NCBI GenBank assembly: GCA_963840435.1
Contig: CAWIYY010000001.1
Coordinates: 124,001 to 188,000, forward strand
Direction of reading: 5' to 3'
DNA: 64,000 bases
Source: Bog-473 sp963840435
Lineage (GTDB): Bacteria; Actinomycetota; Acidimicrobiia; Acidimicrobiales; RAAP-2
Every line of letters begins with the position of its first letter. Positions within the stretch are counted from its first letter, which is position 1. Shown here piece by piece: positions 50,505 to 58,562 of this stretch. Below the pieces are notes generated by a model that was given only the letters and a program-made list of their open reading frames with translations, did no database searches and had not been told where the DNA came from. The position numbers were made by a program, and so were the translations under genes.

Positions 50505-50533
50505 CCCTCGCTGGACCACTGGCCAAAGGCCAC

Positions 50534-50561
50534 CCGATCCGGTCGGGCCGATCCGGTCGGG
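50534..50561. repeat. Two tandem 14-bp repeats
   Basis: CCGATCCGGTCGGG occurs twice head to tail (50534-50547 and 50548-50561) just past the exported-protein stop. Each unit is nearly self-complementary, so together they can form a strong stem. Most likely part of a transcription end between convergent genes. Confidence 0.5.
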
Positions 50562-50570
50562 TCAGCGCCC

Positions 50571-50599
50571 CGCAGCGCCTGTCCGCTCAGGCCGCTGCG
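50571..50599. terminator. Hairpin between convergent genes
   Basis: CGCAGCG-CCTG (50571-50581) pairs with CAGG-C-CGCTGCG (50588-50599) with one bulged base and a six-base loop. It overlaps the last codons of the minus-strand gene ending at 50587 and follows the plus-strand gene ending at 50504. No T tract. Confidence 0.4.
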
Positions 50600-51084
50600 G
50601 GCGGCGGGTCCTGGACCGGTGAAACAACGTTGGCGCTCCAATGGGCCAGGACCGGGTCACAGACCGGAGCGCTGGTGGAGCACTTCTCCGTGCCGGTCGC
50701 CTGCAGTGTCACCGAGCCGAAACCCACCACAAGGAATTTGGTGACGGACGATCCACCCGAGGACACGTGTCCGAACTCCTTCATGAGCACGTTCTCCGCC
50801 GACGCGTTGATGACCGACGCCTCGGTCCAGTCGAAGCCGTCGCTCGTCAGTTTCACCACGACCTGCTCGCCATTCGTGACGATCGTCGTCGAGCCGTTGC
50901 TCTGATTGGTCAGGACCACCCGGTGCGCCGACGTCGTGGACGCTCCCGCGAGGGAACCGCCGGCGGAACTGATCGCCAGCGCACCCGTCCCGGCCGCCAC
51001 GACCGCGAGGGCGGTCGCGGGGAGGCCCCGCCCAAGCCTGATAGGACGGCCAGTTCGCTGGACCGGCCGGGGGTGTCGACGCAT
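50587..51084 (-). CDS. Small exported protein, possibly inhibitor-like beta fold
   Basis: A 165-residue pre-protein with a very good ribosome binding site (GGGAGGAT) before ATG 51084. The signal peptide covers about 1-48 (basic start, then LPATALAVVAAGTGALAISSAGG). The mature part is one beta-rich domain: RVVLTNQSNGSTTIVTNGEQVVVKLTSD, FDWTEASVINASAENVLM, SSGGSSVTKFLVVGFGSVTLQATG and a final Cys pair (KCSTSAPVC). The layout, with a Gly-rich hairpin, Trp and GSVTLxATG strand, faintly recalls chagasin-like (I42) peptidase inhibitors, but conserved loop residues are unclear. Otherwise unrecognised. Confidence 0.75.
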   Translation of the reverse strand: MRRHPRPVQRTGRPIRLGRGLPATALAVVAAGTGALAISSAGGSLAGASTTSAHRVVLTNQSNGSTTIVTNGEQVVVKLTSDGFDWTEASVINASAENVLMKEFGHVSSGGSSVTKFLVVGFGSVTLQATGTEKCSTSAPVCDPVLAHWSANVVSPVQDPPPAAA

Positions 51085-51211
51085 CGGATCCTCCCTTCGT
51101 CAGCGGCCAGGAGTCACGCTCGGTCTCGACCCCGGCTGATCAGTGCAGGCTAAGCCCCGCCGGTGAACGGCGCCCGACGGCACGGCGGCACGCGGGCAAA
51201 ATCTCCCGGCT

Positions 51212-52771
51212 TCAGCCCCCGAGGGTCATGCCGCCGTCGGCGGCCAGCGTGCCGCGTCGACCCACGCCCTCCTCGGAGCACAACTGGACCAGCGTGTCGA
51301 GGTCGGTGATGGTGCCCCAGGCCCGGGCGCCGTCCGTCGTCCTGGCGGCCACGATGCCTCGCTCGGGTCGGCCCTCCCGGTCGAAGGTGACCGTGTACGT
51401 CTCGACCCGCACGGAGCCGGTGGCCGCGGCGTCGACGGGGCAGCGCGGCAGCGCGTCGACCTCGGCCTGCACGGTGCGCCAGGCGAACGGGGCGCCGTGG
51501 GCCGGCGGATCGGTCCCGTAGATGCCAAGGGAGTGCTTGGTGGCGTACCAGCCCAGGCCGCTGACCAGCGCCCGGGCACCGGGTGCGGCCCGCAGGGCCT
51601 GGACCGCGCTGGCGATGCCGTGCGCGGTGTAGTTGTTGCCCGGCCCGCCGCCGAAGGTCAGGCCCCCGGTCAGGGTCAGTGGCCGGGCCGGGTCGTCGAC
51701 GGCCAGCCCCAACTCCGACGCCGCCATCTGCACCACGACCGGGAAGCAGGAATAGAGGTCGACGAGGGCGATGTCGTCGACGCCGAGGCCGGCCAGCTCC
51801 AGAGCGGCCGCGCCGGCCAGGCGGATGGCAGGGGAGCGATGGAGTTCGGCCCGCTCGGAAATGAACCAGTGGTCGTTGGCGTCGGCACCGGATTGGGGGA
51901 AGACCCAACGCTCCTCGGGCACGCCGGCGGACCGCGCCGCCTCGACCGAGCAGACGATGAAGCCTGCACCCTGGTCCACCTGCAGGTTTGCCGTACAGAG
52001 CTTGGGGTAGGGGAACGAGATCATGCGGTTCTCCGGGGTCACCGTGACGATGTCCTCGGCCGAGCGCGGCTGGCGGATCCAGGCGTAGGGGTTGGCGGCC
52101 GCGACCCGGCTGAAGCCGGACCACAGGTCGCCGATGCGCGCCCCGTGCTCGGAGAGGCTCCAACCATTGGCCGCCCGCAGCGCGTTCTCGAAGAGGGGAT
52201 AGGCGTGCACCGGAAGAAGCACGCCCCGGCGCATCTCGAGATCGGTGGCGCCGGGCTTGTCCACCCCGAACATGGTCGGCGCAGGGGTGTCCGCCGGCTG
52301 CTCGCTCCAGCCGAGGCGGGCGCGGGTTCCCGGCCGGCGCGAGAGGGCTCTCGTGTACATGGCCTCAGCACCCGTGACGAGCACGACGTCGAGCTCACCC
52401 TTGCTGATGGCGAGGCAGGCATCGTGCATCAGCGCCTGCGGTGTGTTGCCCCCGACGGCCGAGAGCATGAGCTGCGCCGGCTCGTCCCCCTCCGCGAAGC
52501 CGAGGCGCGCCGCCACCTGGAGCGCCGGGTTGACGGTGTGCCAACCGAGCGGGACGACGACGCGGATGCTGTCCGCCCGCGCCAGCAAGGAGTGCCCGGC
52601 CGCCGCCGGACCGCCGCTGGCGGCCCCGTCGCAGTCCTCGGCGGCCGCGCGGAGCGCCCTGGCCATGAGTTCGACCGGCTCTGGCCGCTGCTCCGGAGCG
52701 AGCCCCGCATCGGGCGGCGTGAGCACCTGGCCCACCCCGACGACCACCGGGGTGCGCGGGTCGAGAGCCAT
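51212..52771 (-). CDS. Thiolase-like protein lacking the usual nucleophilic Cys
   Basis: A 519-residue thiolase-superfamily protein, in databases usually labelled acetyl-CoA acetyltransferase. The core starts MALDPRTPVVVGVGQVL; strands include GELDVVLVTGAEAMYT, DIALVDLYSCFPVVVQMAASELGL and LTLTGGLTFGGGPGNNYTAHGIASAVQAL. Where thiolases carry the reactive Cys, this one reads LSAVGGNTPQALMHDA, with Asn-Thr and no Cys. The C-terminal 120 residues add a beta domain (VRVETYTVTFDREGRPERGIVAART). I begin at ATG 52771; the frame to 52936 overlaps rpiB. This matches what is described for thiolase-like proteins of actinobacteria, so CoA-ester binding without classic thiolysis is more likely than true thiolase activity. 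Confidence 0.8.
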   Translation of the reverse strand: MALDPRTPVVVGVGQVLTPPDAGLAPEQRPEPVELMARALRAAAEDCDGAASGGPAAAGHSLLARADSIRVVVPLGWHTVNPALQVAARLGFAEGDEPAQLMLSAVGGNTPQALMHDACLAISKGELDVVLVTGAEAMYTRALSRRPGTRARLGWSEQPADTPAPTMFGVDKPGATDLEMRRGVLLPVHAYPLFENALRAANGWSLSEHGARIGDLWSGFSRVAAANPYAWIRQPRSAEDIVTVTPENRMISFPYPKLCTANLQVDQGAGFIVCSVEAARSAGVPEERWVFPQSGADANDHWFISERAELHRSPAIRLAGAAALELAGLGVDDIALVDLYSCFPVVVQMAASELGLAVDDPARPLTLTGGLTFGGGPGNNYTAHGIASAVQALRAAPGARALVSGLGWYATKHSLGIYGTDPPAHGAPFAWRTVQAEVDALPRCPVDAAATGSVRVETYTVTFDREGRPERGIVAARTTDGARAWGTITDLDTLVQLCSEEGVGRRGTLAADGGMTLGG

Positions 52772-52835
52772 GGCCCGGGGAGCGTACCGGGTGCGGCCCC
52801 GGGGGGTCCCTGGGCTGTCGGTAGACTCGGTGCTC

Positions 52836-53312
52836 ATGCGCGTCGCCGTCGGTTCGGACCACGGCGGGTTCAACCTGAAGGAGATCCTGCGGGGCGAACT
52901 CGCAGCACAGGGGCATGACGTCGCTGATCTCGGCACCCACGACGGCGCCGTCTCCGTCGACTACCCCGACTACGGCGCCGTGGTCGGCCGCGCCGTGATC
53001 GGAGGCGCCGCCGAGCTCGGCGTGTGCGTCTGCGGGACCGGCATCGGCATCTCCATGGCGGCCAACAAGGTCCCGGGTGTGCGCGCCGCAGTGGTGCACG
53101 ACGTGACCACGGCGACGCTGGCCAAGCGGCACAACCACGCCAACGTGCTGTGCTTCGGGGCACGCACCACCGGAACGGCCGTCGCCCTGGACGCGTTGCG
53201 CGCCTTCCTCGGAGCTCTCGAAGAGCACGGACGGCACGACGGGCGCATCGCCAAGCTGGACGACCTCGACCGCGAGCTCGTCCACCCGATTCCAGCCGAA
53301 GGGACCCTATGA
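52836..53312 (+). CDS. rpiB: Ribose-5-phosphate isomerase B
   Basis: A 158-residue RpiB/LacAB enzyme interconverting ribose 5-phosphate and ribulose 5-phosphate. The N-terminal VAVGSDHGGFNLKE carries the Asp-His pair, the active-site loop is GVCVCGTGIGISMAANK with the Cys catalytic base of the E. coli type, and RHNHANVLCFGART is the conserved phosphate/dimer segment. TAGACT stands eight bases before ATG 52836, suggesting a leaderless or nearly leaderless message. It overlaps glyA (ATGA), so pentose isomerisation and serine-glycine conversion are co-expressed. Confidence 0.96.
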   Translation: MRVAVGSDHGGFNLKEILRGELAAQGHDVADLGTHDGAVSVDYPDYGAVVGRAVIGGAAELGVCVCGTGIGISMAANKVPGVRAAVVHDVTTATLAKRHNHANVLCFGARTTGTAVALDALRAFLGALEEHGRHDGRIAKLDDLDRELVHPIPAEGTL

Positions 53313-54592
53313 GCAGCTACGAGACCGCGCTCTCCGCCGACCCTGAGGTGGCCGACCTCGTCGCGCAGGAGCTGCACCGCCAGCAGACCACCCTCCAGCT
53401 GATCGCCTCGGAGAACTTCACCTCGCCGGCCGTCCTGGCCGCATCGGGCTCGGTCCTGACCAACAAGTACTCCGAGGGCTACCCGGGCCGGCGCTACTAC
53501 GGCGGGAACCGCATCATCGACGAAGTCGAAGACCTGGCCCGCAACCGGGCCACCTCGCTCTTCGGCGCCGAGCACGCCAACGTGCAGCCCCACGCCGGGG
53601 CGAACGCCAACCTGGCCGCCTACCAGGCCCTGCTCGAGCCCGGGGCCACCATCTTGGCCATGCGCCTCGACCACGGAGGTCACCTGACCCACGGGTCGCC
53701 GGCCTCGATCGTCTCGAAGTTCTGGCGCTTCGTCTCCTACGGTGTCACGCCCGCGTCGAGCGACGAGAGCGAGCCGGGCGAAGTCATCGACTTCGACCAG
53801 GTGGCCCACCTGGCCAAGACCGAGAAGCCGGCCCTGATCGTCGCCGGCTCCACCGCCTACGCCCGGGTCATCGACCCGGTGCCGTTCCGGGAGATCGCAG
53901 ACTCGGTGGGCGCCTACTTCATGTTCGACGCGGCCCATCCGGCGGGGCTCATCGCCGGTGGCGTGCACCCGAGCCCGGTCGGCGTGGCCGACGTCGTGAC
54001 CCTCACCACGCACAAGACGCTGCGCGGTCCCAGGGGTGGCGCCATCCTGTGCGACGAGGACCTGGCCAAGAAGATCGACAGCTCGGTCTTCCCCGGCCTC
54101 CAAGGTGGTCCGCTCGAGCACGTCATCGCGGCCAAGGCCGTCGCCTTCGCAGAGGCGGCCCAGCCCGAGTTCGCGCAGTACGCGGCAGCGGTGGTCGAGA
54201 ACGCGACGGCCCTGGCTTCTGCCCTGGCCACCCAGGGCTTCCGGTTGGTGTCGGGAGGGACCGACAACCACATGCTGCTGGTAGACCTGCGCCCGTTCGA
54301 CGCCGAGCTCACCGGCAAGGAGGCCCAGGAGGTGCTCGACCGCGCCGGAATCACGCTGAACCGCAACACGATCCCGGACGACCCGCGCTCGCCGTTCCTC
54401 ACGTCGGGGCTGCGTATGGGCACGGCGGCCGAGACCACCGCCGGCATGGGTCCGGACCAGATGGCGGTGATCGCCGAGCTGGTCGCCCGCACGCTGACGG
54501 CGCGGACCGACGAGGGCGAGATCGCAGCAATACGCCGGGAGGTGGCCGACCTCTGTGCCGCCTTCCAGCCCTATCCCGATCTCGTGGGTTAG
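53309..54592 (+). CDS. glyA: Serine hydroxymethyltransferase
   Basis: A 427-residue PLP enzyme that converts serine and tetrahydrofolate to glycine and methylene-tetrahydrofolate. Motifs include LQLIASENFTSPAVLAASGS, YYGGNRIIDEVEDLA, NVQPHAGANANLAAY, FDAAHPAGLIAGG and the PLP lysine in VTLTTHKTLRGPRGG. Length is typical. Start ATG 53309 overlaps the rpiB stop; a longer frame from 53024 is a shadow within rpiB. The WecA-type gene follows three bases later, so rpiB-glyA-wecA is probably one transcript. Confidence 0.97.
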   Translation: MSSYETALSADPEVADLVAQELHRQQTTLQLIASENFTSPAVLAASGSVLTNKYSEGYPGRRYYGGNRIIDEVEDLARNRATSLFGAEHANVQPHAGANANLAAYQALLEPGATILAMRLDHGGHLTHGSPASIVSKFWRFVSYGVTPASSDESEPGEVIDFDQVAHLAKTEKPALIVAGSTAYARVIDPVPFREIADSVGAYFMFDAAHPAGLIAGGVHPSPVGVADVVTLTTHKTLRGPRGGAILCDEDLAKKIDSSVFPGLQGGPLEHVIAAKAVAFAEAAQPEFAQYAAAVVENATALASALATQGFRLVSGGTDNHMLLVDLRPFDAELTGKEAQEVLDRAGITLNRNTIPDDPRSPFLTSGLRMGTAAETTAGMGPDQMAVIAELVARTLTARTDEGEIAAIRREVADLCAAFQPYPDLVG

Positions 54593-54595
54593 CGC

Positions 54596-55798
54596 ATGCC
54601 CGACATCGGCTGGTACTGCGCCGTCCTGGCCATCGCCGCGGCGGTGACCGCGGCATGCACGGTGCCGGCCAAGCGTTTCGCCTTGAAGGTGGGCTACGTG
54701 GCCCACCCGAGCGATCGAAGCGTGCACAAGAAGCCGATCCCCTATGGCGGCGGTGCCGCCATGTTCCTCGGCTTCCTGGTCGCGGTCCTGGTGGCGGCTG
54801 CCCTGCCACCGTTTCGCCAGAGCCACATGTTTGCCGACTCGCCCGAGATGCTGGGCGTGGTGCTGGCCGCCGGTGCCATGTTCGCCGTGGGGCTGATCGA
54901 CGACGTCCGTGACATGTCGGCGCCCGCCAAGATGGCGGGGCAGGTCCTGGCAGCCAGCATCCTCTACTTCGCCGGCGTGACGATGTACCAGCTCAAGATC
55001 CCGCTGGCCGGCTTCTTCGTCCTCACGCCGGGCATCGTCCCGCTCATCACTGCGCTCTGGGTCATCTGCCTCACCAATGCGGTGAACCTGATCGACGGCC
55101 TGGACGGGTTGGCCGCCGGGGTGGTCGCCATCGCAGGCGGCACCCTCGCAGTCTACGGGCTCCGCCTGATGGAGTTCGGACTGCTGCCGAGCGACAACGT
55201 CGGTCCGCTGGTGGCAACCATCGCCTGCGGGATCTGTCTCGGCTTCCTACCCTTCAACTTCAACCCCGCCCGGATCTTCATGGGCGATGCGGGCGCCCTC
55301 TTCCTGGGCCTGCTCATGGCCGCCTCGACCATGGTCATCAGCGGACGGGTTCCCCCGGACGTGCCCATCTCGGGCGTGACCTACTTCTTCTTCGCGCCGC
55401 TGTTCATCCCGCTGTTCATCCTGGGGGTGCCCCTGGTCGACATGGCCTTCGCCTTCATCCGGCGCACGGCGCGGGGGCAGGGCTTCGACACCCCGGACAA
55501 GGAGCACATCCACCACCGCCTGCTCCGCCTCGGGCACGGCCCGCGACGGAGCGTCATCATCCTGTGGGCCTGGACGGCGGTGCTCTCGGGCTTCCTCCTC
55601 TTCCCCCTCTTCGTCCACCAGGTGAACGCCATCATCCCGCTGGGGGCGGCCGCCCTCGGGGTGGCCCTCTACACGTTCTTCCACCCCGGGCTGCGGAGAG
55701 GCAATGGCGAGGACGACGACGAGGCCTCCGACCAGGGGATTCCTGCGTCCTTGGACGGGGCTGAGCGGGAAAACGAGGTCGTACGGTTTCCTTCGTGA
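54596..55798 (+). CDS. wecA: Undecaprenyl-phosphate sugar-1-phosphate transferase (WecA/Rfe type)
   Basis: A 400-residue polytopic membrane enzyme of the MraY/WecA family that starts a lipid-linked cell-envelope glycan by moving a sugar 1-phosphate (usually GlcNAc) onto decaprenyl or undecaprenyl phosphate. About ten or eleven helices are seen. Active-site loops are DRSVHKKPIPYGGGAAMF, GLIDDVRDMSAPAKM with the Asp-Asp pair, TNAVNLIDGLDGLAAG, and GDAGALFLGLLMA. HIHHRLLRLGHGPRRS is the conserved His-rich loop. In M. tuberculosis the same gene (Rv1302) precedes the atp cluster. The last 50 residues are polar and cytoplasmic. Confidence 0.92.
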   Translation: MPDIGWYCAVLAIAAAVTAACTVPAKRFALKVGYVAHPSDRSVHKKPIPYGGGAAMFLGFLVAVLVAAALPPFRQSHMFADSPEMLGVVLAAGAMFAVGLIDDVRDMSAPAKMAGQVLAASILYFAGVTMYQLKIPLAGFFVLTPGIVPLITALWVICLTNAVNLIDGLDGLAAGVVAIAGGTLAVYGLRLMEFGLLPSDNVGPLVATIACGICLGFLPFNFNPARIFMGDAGALFLGLLMAASTMVISGRVPPDVPISGVTYFFFAPLFIPLFILGVPLVDMAFAFIRRTARGQGFDTPDKEHIHHRLLRLGHGPRRSVIILWAWTAVLSGFLLFPLFVHQVNAIIPLGAAALGVALYTFFHPGLRRGNGEDDDEASDQGIPASLDGAERENEVVRFPS

Positions 55799-55979
55799 CC
55801 GTTTGGACGCGATCTGGGCCGGGATGCGATGATTACCGCTGTGTACCCCGTCCACCTCGCCTCCCTCCGTGCTGCCACCGCGGCTTCACGGACGTTGGAC
55901 TTCGGCGCGCCACGTACCGCGTAAAGGGGCGACAGTCGCATGCGTGGTCTAGTGAGCTTCGACAAGCGCGCCCACTCGG

Positions 55980-56243
55980 GTGAGCGAGGAGGACGTCCCG
56001 AATCCGGGGCATCCGCCAGAGCAACCGGGGGAACCGTCGGAGAATCCGGCTCGCATCCCCAGCTTGGGCGACTTCTTCTGGGTGGGCACGGCCTGCGCAC
56101 TCAGTGTGGTCATCGCGGGAGCGGCCGGGTACCTGTTGGACTCGTGGCTCGGGACAACCCCGTGGCTCACCTTTGCCGGGCTGGCCTTCGGGATCGTGTC
56201 AGCGGTCATGATCGGGTTCAAGGCCTTCGGCCGGTACATCTGA
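55980..56243 (+). CDS. AtpZ-like membrane protein
   Basis: An 87-residue protein with a 30-residue polar, Pro/Glu-rich start and two transmembrane helices (FFWVGTACALSVVIAGAAGYLLDSWL and LTFAGLAFGIVSAVMIGFKAF). The GYLLDSWLGTTPWLTFAGLAFGIVSAV pattern is characteristic of AtpZ/AtpI-family proteins, which assist assembly of the c ring or Mg uptake near ATP synthase. GTG 55980 is the best start, with no clear ribosome binding site. It heads the atp region, 181 bases after wecA; that spacer should contain the atp promoter. Confidence 0.8.
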   Translation: MSEEDVPNPGHPPEQPGEPSENPARIPSLGDFFWVGTACALSVVIAGAAGYLLDSWLGTTPWLTFAGLAFGIVSAVMIGFKAFGRYI

Positions 56244-56292
56244 GGCCCCGCCAACCTCGGCGCCTCCGGTCAGTGCGCGGGAGCGTGTCCTC

Positions 56293-56766
56293 ATGATGTC
56301 GATGTTCGAAAACTTCTCACTGCCGGACCTGGCCCGGGTGTCGAGGCGCACCATGCTGAGTGCGCTCATCATCGGGGTCGTGGGCTTGGTGGTCTGCGTG
56401 CTGCTGCGTGCTCCGCTGACCGGCCTCGGGCTCGGCATCGGCCTCGGCCTCGGGATCTTCAATTTCCGCCTCATCCAGCGCTCCGTGGTGAAGGTCGGGT
56501 TGAGCGAGGACGAGAACCGCCGCCGCCCGCTGGCCACCAACACGATGGTCCGTCTCGGCATCATCACGGTGATCGCCTTGGGGTTGCTCTTCTTGTCGTT
56601 CGACCTCGGGCTGGGCGTGATGGCCGGCCTCGCGCTCTTCCAACTCGTGCTGCTCGGCAACGTGGCGCGGTCGATGTTCAAGATGGGTCACGGCGGCGTG
56701 GGCGGCATGCTCGACGCGGCCGCCGTCTCCTTCACGCTGCAGGACGACGATGACGGGGCGGCATGA
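56293..56766 (+). CDS. ATP synthase accessory membrane protein (AtpI-like)
   Basis: A 157-residue protein with four hydrophobic segments: SALIIGVVGLVVCVLL, LGIGLGLGLGIFNFRLI, LGIITVIALGLLFLSF and MAGLALFQLVLLGNVAR. The Gly-rich second segment and the position directly before atpB match the AtpI-like protein (Rv1303 position in M. tuberculosis). A probable role is helping c-ring assembly. It overlaps atpB by ATGA. Confidence 0.8.
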   Translation: MMSMFENFSLPDLARVSRRTMLSALIIGVVGLVVCVLLRAPLTGLGLGIGLGLGIFNFRLIQRSVVKVGLSEDENRRRPLATNTMVRLGIITVIALGLLFLSFDLGLGVMAGLALFQLVLLGNVARSMFKMGHGGVGGMLDAAAVSFTLQDDDDGAA

Positions 56767-57659
56767 GCGTGTTCGGCGGCAGCCCGCACACCTTCATCCT
56801 GGCGTCGACCAGCATCACGGTCGGTGACCACGTCACGAAGAAGGTCGGCCCGTTCACGCTCAATATGGACACGGTCTGGGCCACCGCGGCGGCGGTGGTC
56901 GTGTGCTGCCTCATCGCCTTCGCGCTCCGTCGTCAGGCGACCAGCGGCCCCCCGGGGAGGCTGCAGGCGGCCTGGGAGATGGGCATCGGCGCTCTGACCA
57001 AGCAGGTCGAAGGCACCATCGGCCCCGCCGGCGCTTCGGTGATACCTCTGGCCGCCACTCTCTTCCTCTTCATCTTCGTGGCCAACAGCTTCACAGTGCT
57101 CGGTCTGGGTGCGCATTTCGATTTTCTGGCGCCGCCGAATGCGGACATCAATCTCCCCCTGGCCATGGCGCTCTACGTGATCGTCCGGGTGCACATCTCT
57201 TCGGTCCGGGCGAGAGGGTGGGGCGGGTACCTCAAGCACTACGCCATGCAGCCGTTCCCGGTCTACCTCGTCCCCTTCAACATCTTCATCAACCTGGTGG
57301 AGGAGATCGCCAAGCCGATCACCCTGGCCCTTCGATTGTTCGGCAACCTCTTGTCGGGCACCCTGATGCTGTCGCTGATCGCCTACCTGGGCGTCTGGAA
57401 GATCGGCGCCATCCCGGTGGGCAATGTCCTCGTGCTGGTCCTCAACCCGGCCTGGAAGCTCTTCGACCTCGGTATCGGCGCCATTCAGGCGTTCATCTTC
57501 GCTCTCTTGACGATCCTGTACTTCGACGTGGCCATGCAGACGGACCACGGCGACGAAAAGGAGCAGACGCACTACGGGATGAACTTCGCCGAAGAGACGC
57601 CATCCATTGCATTCGCCACACAAGATCAGACCTCAACACTCGCCACACAAGATCACTAG
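56763..57659 (+). CDS. atpB: ATP synthase F0 subunit a
   Basis: A 298-residue membrane subunit forming the proton half-channels. The essential Arg is in ITLALRLFGNLLSGTLM near 190, with the conserved downstream helices FDLGIGAIQAFIFALLTILYF. An N-terminal amphipathic part (ITVGDHVTKKVGPFTLNMDTVWATAAAVVV) precedes five to six helices. The C-terminus has about 40 extra polar residues with a near-repeat (IAFATQDQTSTLATQDH). It begins in an ATGA overlap with the AtpI-like gene and is followed by atpE after 26 bases. Confidence 0.97.
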   Translation: MSVFGGSPHTFILASTSITVGDHVTKKVGPFTLNMDTVWATAAAVVVCCLIAFALRRQATSGPPGRLQAAWEMGIGALTKQVEGTIGPAGASVIPLAATLFLFIFVANSFTVLGLGAHFDFLAPPNADINLPLAMALYVIVRVHISSVRARGWGGYLKHYAMQPFPVYLVPFNIFINLVEEIAKPITLALRLFGNLLSGTLMLSLIAYLGVWKIGAIPVGNVLVLVLNPAWKLFDLGIGAIQAFIFALLTILYFDVAMQTDHGDEKEQTHYGMNFAEETPSIAFATQDQTSTLATQDH

Positions 57660-57685
57660 ACACGTCAACAAAGGAGAGCAGTTAC

Positions 57686-57946
57686 ATGGCAGACACAACG
57701 GCACAGGCCATTCAGTTGGCCGGAGCCATGGTCGGCGGCGGCCTGGCCCTCGGTGGAGGTGCCATCGGAGCAGCGGTCGGTGACGGCCTGGCCGGTAGCG
57801 CGACCATCAACGGCGTCGCTCGCCAACCCGAAGCGCAGGGACGCCTGTTCACCATCATGTTCTTGACGGTGGGTCTGGTCGAAGCCATGTACTTCATCAA
57901 CCTGGCCTTCACCGCACTCTTCATCTTCTCGCTCTACAAGAAGTAG
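57686..57946 (+). CDS. atpE: ATP synthase F0 subunit c
   Basis: An 86-residue proteolipid with two helices and a polar loop. The first helix has the Gly-rich GGGLALGGGAIGAAVGDG packing motif, the loop ARQPEAQGR contacts gamma and epsilon, and the proton-carrying residue is Glu66 in FLTVGLVEAMYFINLAF. AAGGAGAG stands before ATG 57686, the strongest ribosome binding site in the operon, as suits the most abundant subunit. No Na-binding Gln/Ser pattern is obvious, so protons are the likely ion. Confidence 0.97.
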   Translation: MADTTAQAIQLAGAMVGGGLALGGGAIGAAVGDGLAGSATINGVARQPEAQGRLFTIMFLTVGLVEAMYFINLAFTALFIFSLYKK

Positions 57947-58022
57947 GGCCGGGGGATGGAGCCCTGCGCCGCCTCGCGGCGACCGGGCGCGAGACAGAAC
58001 TCACGTACAGACTGAGACCAAA

Positions 58023-58562
58023 ATGCTTGCAGACAGCAACTTCCTCATCCCGAACGCGACCCTCATCGTCGAGCTCGTCGCCTTCCTCATCGTCCTTGCG
58101 GTCATCGGCAAGTACGCCCTGCCTCCGCTCAAGAAGGTTCTGGACGACAGGGCCGAGCTGATCAGGCAGGAGCTCGCAGCGGCCGACGAGGCGAAGTCCG
58201 ACGCCCACGCCGCTGACGAGGAGCGGCGAGCAGCCCTCGAGGCGGCGCGCCTTCAGGCCCGCGAGATCGTGGCCCAGGCCAACCGCACGGCCGAGATGGT
58301 GAACTCCGACGCCCACACCAACGCGCAGGCCGAATACGACCGGATCGTGAACAGCGCAGCCACCGAGGTGGCCCTGGCCCGCCAGCGTGCCGTGGAGGAA
58401 GCAGCCGAGCGGATGGGCGAGCTCGTGCTCGAGGTCGTGGAGCGGATCATCGGGCGAGAGGTCAACACGGAGGCACACCGTGACCTCATCGACGAGGCCG
58501 TGGCGGCGCTGCGGGCCGACGCCGAGGGAACCGCGTCGAGCGGCGCCGGGGCGCGCCAGTGA
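58023..58562 (+). CDS. atpF: ATP synthase F0 subunit b
   Basis: A 179-residue stator subunit: one N-terminal transmembrane helix (FLIPNATLIVELVAFLIVLAVIGKYALPPL) and a long charged helix from about 45 to 160 rich in Ala, Glu, Arg and Gln (DERRAALEAARLQAREIVAQAN), which dimerises and reaches up to F1. Unlike mycobacteria, where b is fused to delta, this gene is separate and overlaps atpH by GTGA. Only one b gene is present, so a homodimer is expected. Confidence 0.96.
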   Translation: MLADSNFLIPNATLIVELVAFLIVLAVIGKYALPPLKKVLDDRAELIRQELAAADEAKSDAHAADEERRAALEAARLQAREIVAQANRTAEMVNSDAHTNAQAEYDRIVNSAATEVALARQRAVEEAAERMGELVLEVVERIIGREVNTEAHRDLIDEAVAALRADAEGTASSGAGARQ

